Of a DNA stretch of 16,508 nt, positions 14,182-16,508 are shown in pieces; position 1 is the first letter of the stretch; every line of letters begins with the position of its first letter. A program made the translations under genes and the position numbers. The notes below the pieces were generated by a model that made no database searches, had not been told where the DNA came from, and saw nothing but the letters and a program-made list of their open reading frames with translations. The DNA lies in assembly GCA_963740065.1 (NCBI GenBank), contig CAVUCS010000007.1, positions 1-16,508 of the forward strand. The letters are read 5' to 3'. The stretch is from DASVDE01 sp963740065. GTDB lineage: Bacteria > Actinomycetota > Thermoleophilia > Solirubrobacterales > 70-9.

Positions 14182-14952
14182 GCCCTCACCCCCGACGGCA
14201 CCCAGCTCTATTTCGCCTCCAACGACCTCGCGCTGCAGCCGCTGGGCGGCGCCGTCAACGGCGCCACCAAACAGACCTACCGCTATGACGACACCGACCG
14301 CTCGCTGCTTTGCGTCTCCTGTCCCAGCGACGGCTCGGCGCCGCTGGGGGAGGTGGGCTTCGGTTCGCCGCTGGCCAGCTCCAACAGGAGGCCGCTGGCC
14401 GCCGATGGCACCTACGCTTTCGCCACCCCGACCCCGCTCGTCTCCGCCGACCAGAACACCCCGCCGGCGAGCCAGGACCCCAAGCCCGGCACCGACGTGT
14501 ATGAGTGGCGCGACGGGCGCCTGATCTTGGTCACCGACGGGCTGGTCAGCTGGCCCGGCGTTACCCCCACCCCGCTGGCGATGGGTCCCTCCGGTCGCGA
14601 CCTGCTCTTCTGGGTCACGGCCAAATACACCCCTGACGCGGTCGATGACTTCCTCCGTATCTATGACGCCCGCATCGGCGGCGGCATCGACTTCCCCAAG
14701 GAGGTGCCCCCCTGCCCGCTGGAGGTCTGCCAGGGCACGCCGAAAGGGGCCCCCGACGATCCGGCCCCCACCAGCTCCTCCTACTCGGGTCGTGGCAACG
14801 TCAGCCAACCCCCCGCCAAGGGCAAGCGCTGCCGCAAGGGTCAACGCAAGGTCCGCCGAGCGGGCAAGGTCCGCTGCGTCGCCAAGCACCGCAAGCACAA
14901 GCACAAGCACAAGCACAAGCACCACAAGCACAAGCGGAGGGCGCACCGATGA
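14182..14952 (+). CDS. C-terminal fragment: last propeller strands and Cys/Lys/His/Arg tail
   Basis: The frame resumes with ALTPDGTQLYFASNDLALQPL, the same propeller motif as in the middle fragment, and continues through YEWRDGRLILVTDGL and LLFWVTAKYTPDAVDDF. The last 45 or so residues are basic: KGKRCRKGQRKVRRAGKVRC, then alternating Lys-His ending KRRAHR. The paired Cys in CRKG...KVRCV recalls a tail I have seen at the ends of other large Thermoleophilia surface proteins; it may hold the protein at the cell wall by charge. The stop overlaps the ATG of the next gene (ATGA), implying coupled translation. Confidence 0.72.
   Translation, partial: ALTPDGTQLYFASNDLALQPLGGAVNGATKQTYRYDDTDRSLLCVSCPSDGSAPLGEVGFGSPLASSNRRPLAADGTYAFATPTPLVSADQNTPPASQDPKPGTDVYEWRDGRLILVTDGLVSWPGVTPTPLAMGPSGRDLLFWVTAKYTPDAVDDFLRIYDARIGGGIDFPKEVPPCPLEVCQGTPKGAPDDPAPTSSSYSGRGNVSQPPAKGKRCRKGQRKVRRAGKVRCVAKHRKHKHKHKHKHHKHKRRAHR
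14893..14922 (+). repeat. AAGCAC hexanucleotide repeat, five perfect units
   Basis: Five head-to-tail AAGCAC units encode Lys-His pairs, followed after CAC by another AAGCAC and a degenerate AAGCGG. Because the unit is six bases, gain or loss of a unit keeps the frame and only changes tail length. Confidence 0.9.
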
Positions 14953-14992
14953 AGAAGCTACTTTTACTCACCGCCCTGATCGCCTTCGGCAT

Positions 14993-15508
14993 CGCGCCGC
15001 CGCCGGCGCCGCGCCGATCCTAAACCTCGACATCCACCACAACCCAACCCACTTTCACCCCGGCGGCGGGCCCGCGACGATCAACGTCACGACCGCCGTC
15101 GAGGGCGCTGCCTCACCAGCCACGAACGAGGTTCAGAAGGTCAGCCCCGTCTTCGCTTCCGCCGGCACCTACCGGCTCAGCTTCGATCCCGACGGGGCCG
15201 GGCCGGCGGCAGCCGAGCAGACCGCCGAGATTCCCGTTTTTGACGGTAACCTCATAACCGTCCAGGCCGCCGCGGTCCAATCCGCGCTGGAGGCGCTGCC
15301 TTCGATCGCGCCCGGCGACGTTGACGTTCAGCCCGCCTTCATTTTTGCGGCGGCCGGCTACCAAATCACCTTCAAAGGCGCCTATGCCGCCACCAACGTC
15401 GCCCAGGTCACGATCGAGGCGGGCTCGACCCCGCTGACGATCGCCCGCGAGTATGTGTCGATCTCAATAACGTCGGCCCCGACCCGACCACGGGGACGAT
15501 CACGCTGA
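14993..15508 (+). CDS. Fragment with a fourth copy of the repeated domain
   Basis: The sensible frame runs from about 14993 to 15457. It has a His-rich start (LDIHHNPTHFHPGGGPATIN), then a domain VSPVFASAGTYRLSFDPDGAGPAAAEQTAEI ... AAVQSALEALPSIAPGDVDV ... GYQITFKGAYAATNVAQVTI that matches the three copies in the preceding gene, closest to the third (both have GT[FY]RLSFDPDGAGP and ALEALPSI). The last 15 or so residues before TGA 15508 are out of frame. Confidence 0.66.
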   Translation, partial: RAAAGAAPILNLDIHHNPTHFHPGGGPATINVTTAVEGAASPATNEVQKVSPVFASAGTYRLSFDPDGAGPAAAEQTAEIPVFDGNLITVQAAAVQSALEALPSIAPGDVDVQPAFIFAAAGYQITFKGAYAATNVAQVTIEAGSTPLTIAREYVSISITSAPTRPRGRSR

Positions 15509-16177
15509 CCATGGTCTTGCCGGCTGGGGTGACCCGCGAGGCGGTCCGCCAGGGCGAGGCTGGCAGCTCAACCACCAACGACCCGCTGGATTGGAGCTGC
15601 CCGGGATCGGCCGGCAGTTCGGTGATCGTTTGCACCACCTCCAATGTGCTGCCCCGCCACCGCATCTCCCGGCGGCTGATCGTCTCAGTCAACGTCGCCG
15701 GCCCCCCGCTTGGCACTCCACCGGTGACCCGCAACCTGATTGCCCAGGTGAGCGGCGGCGGCTCCCCTGCCGCGCCGGCGGCAAAAGGTTGCCTCGCCGG
15801 CATCGCCGACTGCACCAGCGAGCCGACCGCCATCGACCCCGACCCCGCTCCCTTTGGCATTTTCGCCCCCAGCTTCGTTCCCGACTTCTTTAAGTCCGAC
15901 AAACTGACGACCGAGCGCCGCGCCTCCTCCCATCCCGACCTGCTGAGCGTGCCGTTCGATTTCAACTCGATTGACGCTCCCCTCGTCTATGACGCGCGCA
16001 AGAAGGCCGCCAACGAGCGCATCCGCGACATCGTCGTCGACTTGCCGCCGGGCTTCCTCGGCGACCCGACCGCGATCGGGGAGTGCAGCGCGGCGCAGTT
16101 CACGACCAGCGCTTGTCCGACATCGAGCCAGGTAGGTCGCGCCGACGTCACCACTGCGGCGGCAGGGACCGGCACCC
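15457..16177 (+). CDS. Fragment with DUF11-like region and start of the LPPG module
   Basis: The frame reads DLNNVGPDPTTGTITLTMVLPAGV, resembling DUF11-type surface domains, with a Cys pair (DWSCPGSAGSSVIVCTTSN). A membrane-like segment is absent. From about 15890 it enters the module DLLSVPFDFNSIDAPL ... IVVDLPPGFLGDPTAIGECSAAQF ... ACPTSSQVG, which I know from many large Thermoleophilia surface proteins of unknown function. This frame stays open to the window end, but after 16177 its composition (Q/H/R/P-rich) shows it is no longer the coding one. Confidence 0.66.
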
Positions 16178-16508
16178 CAGGTCACCTTCTCGTTGTTTAC
16201 CCGCCCCGTCTACAACCTCTCCCACCCGCTGGGCTCGATCACCGACCTCGCCTTCAACATCTTCAACAACCCGGTCCACGTCAGAGGCAGCCTCGACCCG
16301 GCCAACCGCTATGCGATCCGCACCACCACGGCCGATATCAACGAGACGATGCCGGCAAGAGACGTCAAGGTGACGATCTGGGGTGTTCCCGCCGATCACT
16401 CCCACGACTCCGAGCGCTGCAACACAAGCGCGAGCGGAGGCAACATCGACACCAGCGTCGAGTGCGCCGCAAACATCGAGCCAAAGCCCTTTCTCACCGT
16501 CCCCGCGC
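16178..16508 (+). CDS. Fragment continuing the LPPG module (partial)
   Basis: The frame continues QVTFSLFTRPVYNLSHPLGS, then DLAFNIFNNPVHVRGSLDP, NRYAIRTTTADINE, VKVTIWGVPADHSHDSERC and onward to the window edge. VYN...P.G, F.IF..PV and TLWGVPADPSHD-like words are the standard continuation of the LPPG module, which confirms the frame change at 16175-16178. Confidence 0.65.

Larger units (their letters stand above)
9902..14952 (+). pseudogene. Large secreted NHL/propeller surface protein, whole gene with three frameshifts
   Basis: Reading the best frame throughout gives one gene of about 1,680 codons: signal peptide, NHL-like repeats mixed with a 94-residue repeated domain, Fn3-like domains, a beta-propeller-like region and a basic C-terminal tail. 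GTG 9902 follows GAGGAG (9890-9895). Frame changes are needed at about 12070-12072 (one base missing in GTTCCACC), 12349-12353 (one extra base in ACCGGCCACG) and 14165-14182 (one base missing in a CCGCCGCGCCGC run). On either side of each break the protein sequence continues in the same style, so these are single-base events in one ancestral gene. The TGA 14950-14952 overlaps the next ATG. Whether it is truly inactive depends on read support. Confidence 0.75.
14949..16508 (+). pseudogene. Large secreted protein with LPPG module, frameshifted and cut by the window edge
   Basis: ATG 14949 overlaps the stop of the preceding gene. The signal peptide MKKLLLLTALIAFGIA then needs one inserted base near 14985-14995 to continue AAAGAAPILNLDIHHNP, giving an ideal AxA cleavage site. 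Two further breaks occur at about 15458 (one base missing: GTGTCGAT, where GTG-TGC-GAT is expected) and about 16175-16178 (one extra C in ACCCCAG). Without repair the signal peptide runs into TAA at 15021-15023 after 24 codons. The gene continues past the window. Function is probably cell-surface or extracellular; it forms a pair with the gene before it. Confidence 0.7.

Overview
The window looks like chromosome from a high-GC actinobacterium, most likely of the class Thermoleophilia (Solirubrobacter/Conexibacter-like). The grounds are very GC-rich third codon positions, an MmpL-type RND transporter, several TetR regulators, a collagen-like protein with the N-terminal anchor and C-terminal domain I associate with that class, and large secreted proteins carrying the LPPG..G.P / CP..SQVG module. 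The taxonomic call is inference from gene content.

Layout. 1-415 holds the tail of an incoming gene and two copies of a structured hairpin repeat. 416-819 is a small membrane-protein gene broken by one frameshift, followed by a 179-bp palindromic element with 22-bp perfect terminal inverted repeats (846-1024). 1049-5455 is a TetR regulator, a 43-bp near-perfect dyad, an MMPL exporter and an amidase, all on the plus strand. 5472-6053 is a type II toxin-antitoxin pair (Phd/YefM-like antitoxin, RelE/ParE-like toxin) behind a palindromic operator. 6154-6794 is a minus-strand pair: a small unrecognised protein and a nucleotidyltransferase-fold protein with overlapping stop and start. 6864-8353 carries two tandem, clearly paralogous TetR genes, with a possible leader ORF before the first. 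8354-8945 is mostly non-coding, with overlapping hairpins, a palindrome and a three-hairpin leader.

8946-16508 is a cell-surface block: a membrane-anchored collagen-like protein, then a translationally overlapping pair of large secreted-protein genes. The first (9902-14952) has a signal peptide, NHL-like repeats, a 94-residue repeated domain, Fn3-like and beta-propeller-like segments and a Lys/His/Arg-rich tail. The second (14949 to beyond the window) has a signal peptide, one more copy of the repeated domain and the LPPG module. Both are broken by single-base frameshifts, six in about 6.3 kb, while the genes at 1049-8353 are intact. This is either decay or indel error in the assembly, and raw reads are needed to decide.

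No rRNA, tRNA, CRISPR array, transposase or phage gene was seen. The most novel-looking items are the covarying hairpin repeats at the left end, the palindromic element, the repeated surface-protein domain with recent DNA-level duplication, and the small-protein/nucleotidyltransferase pair.
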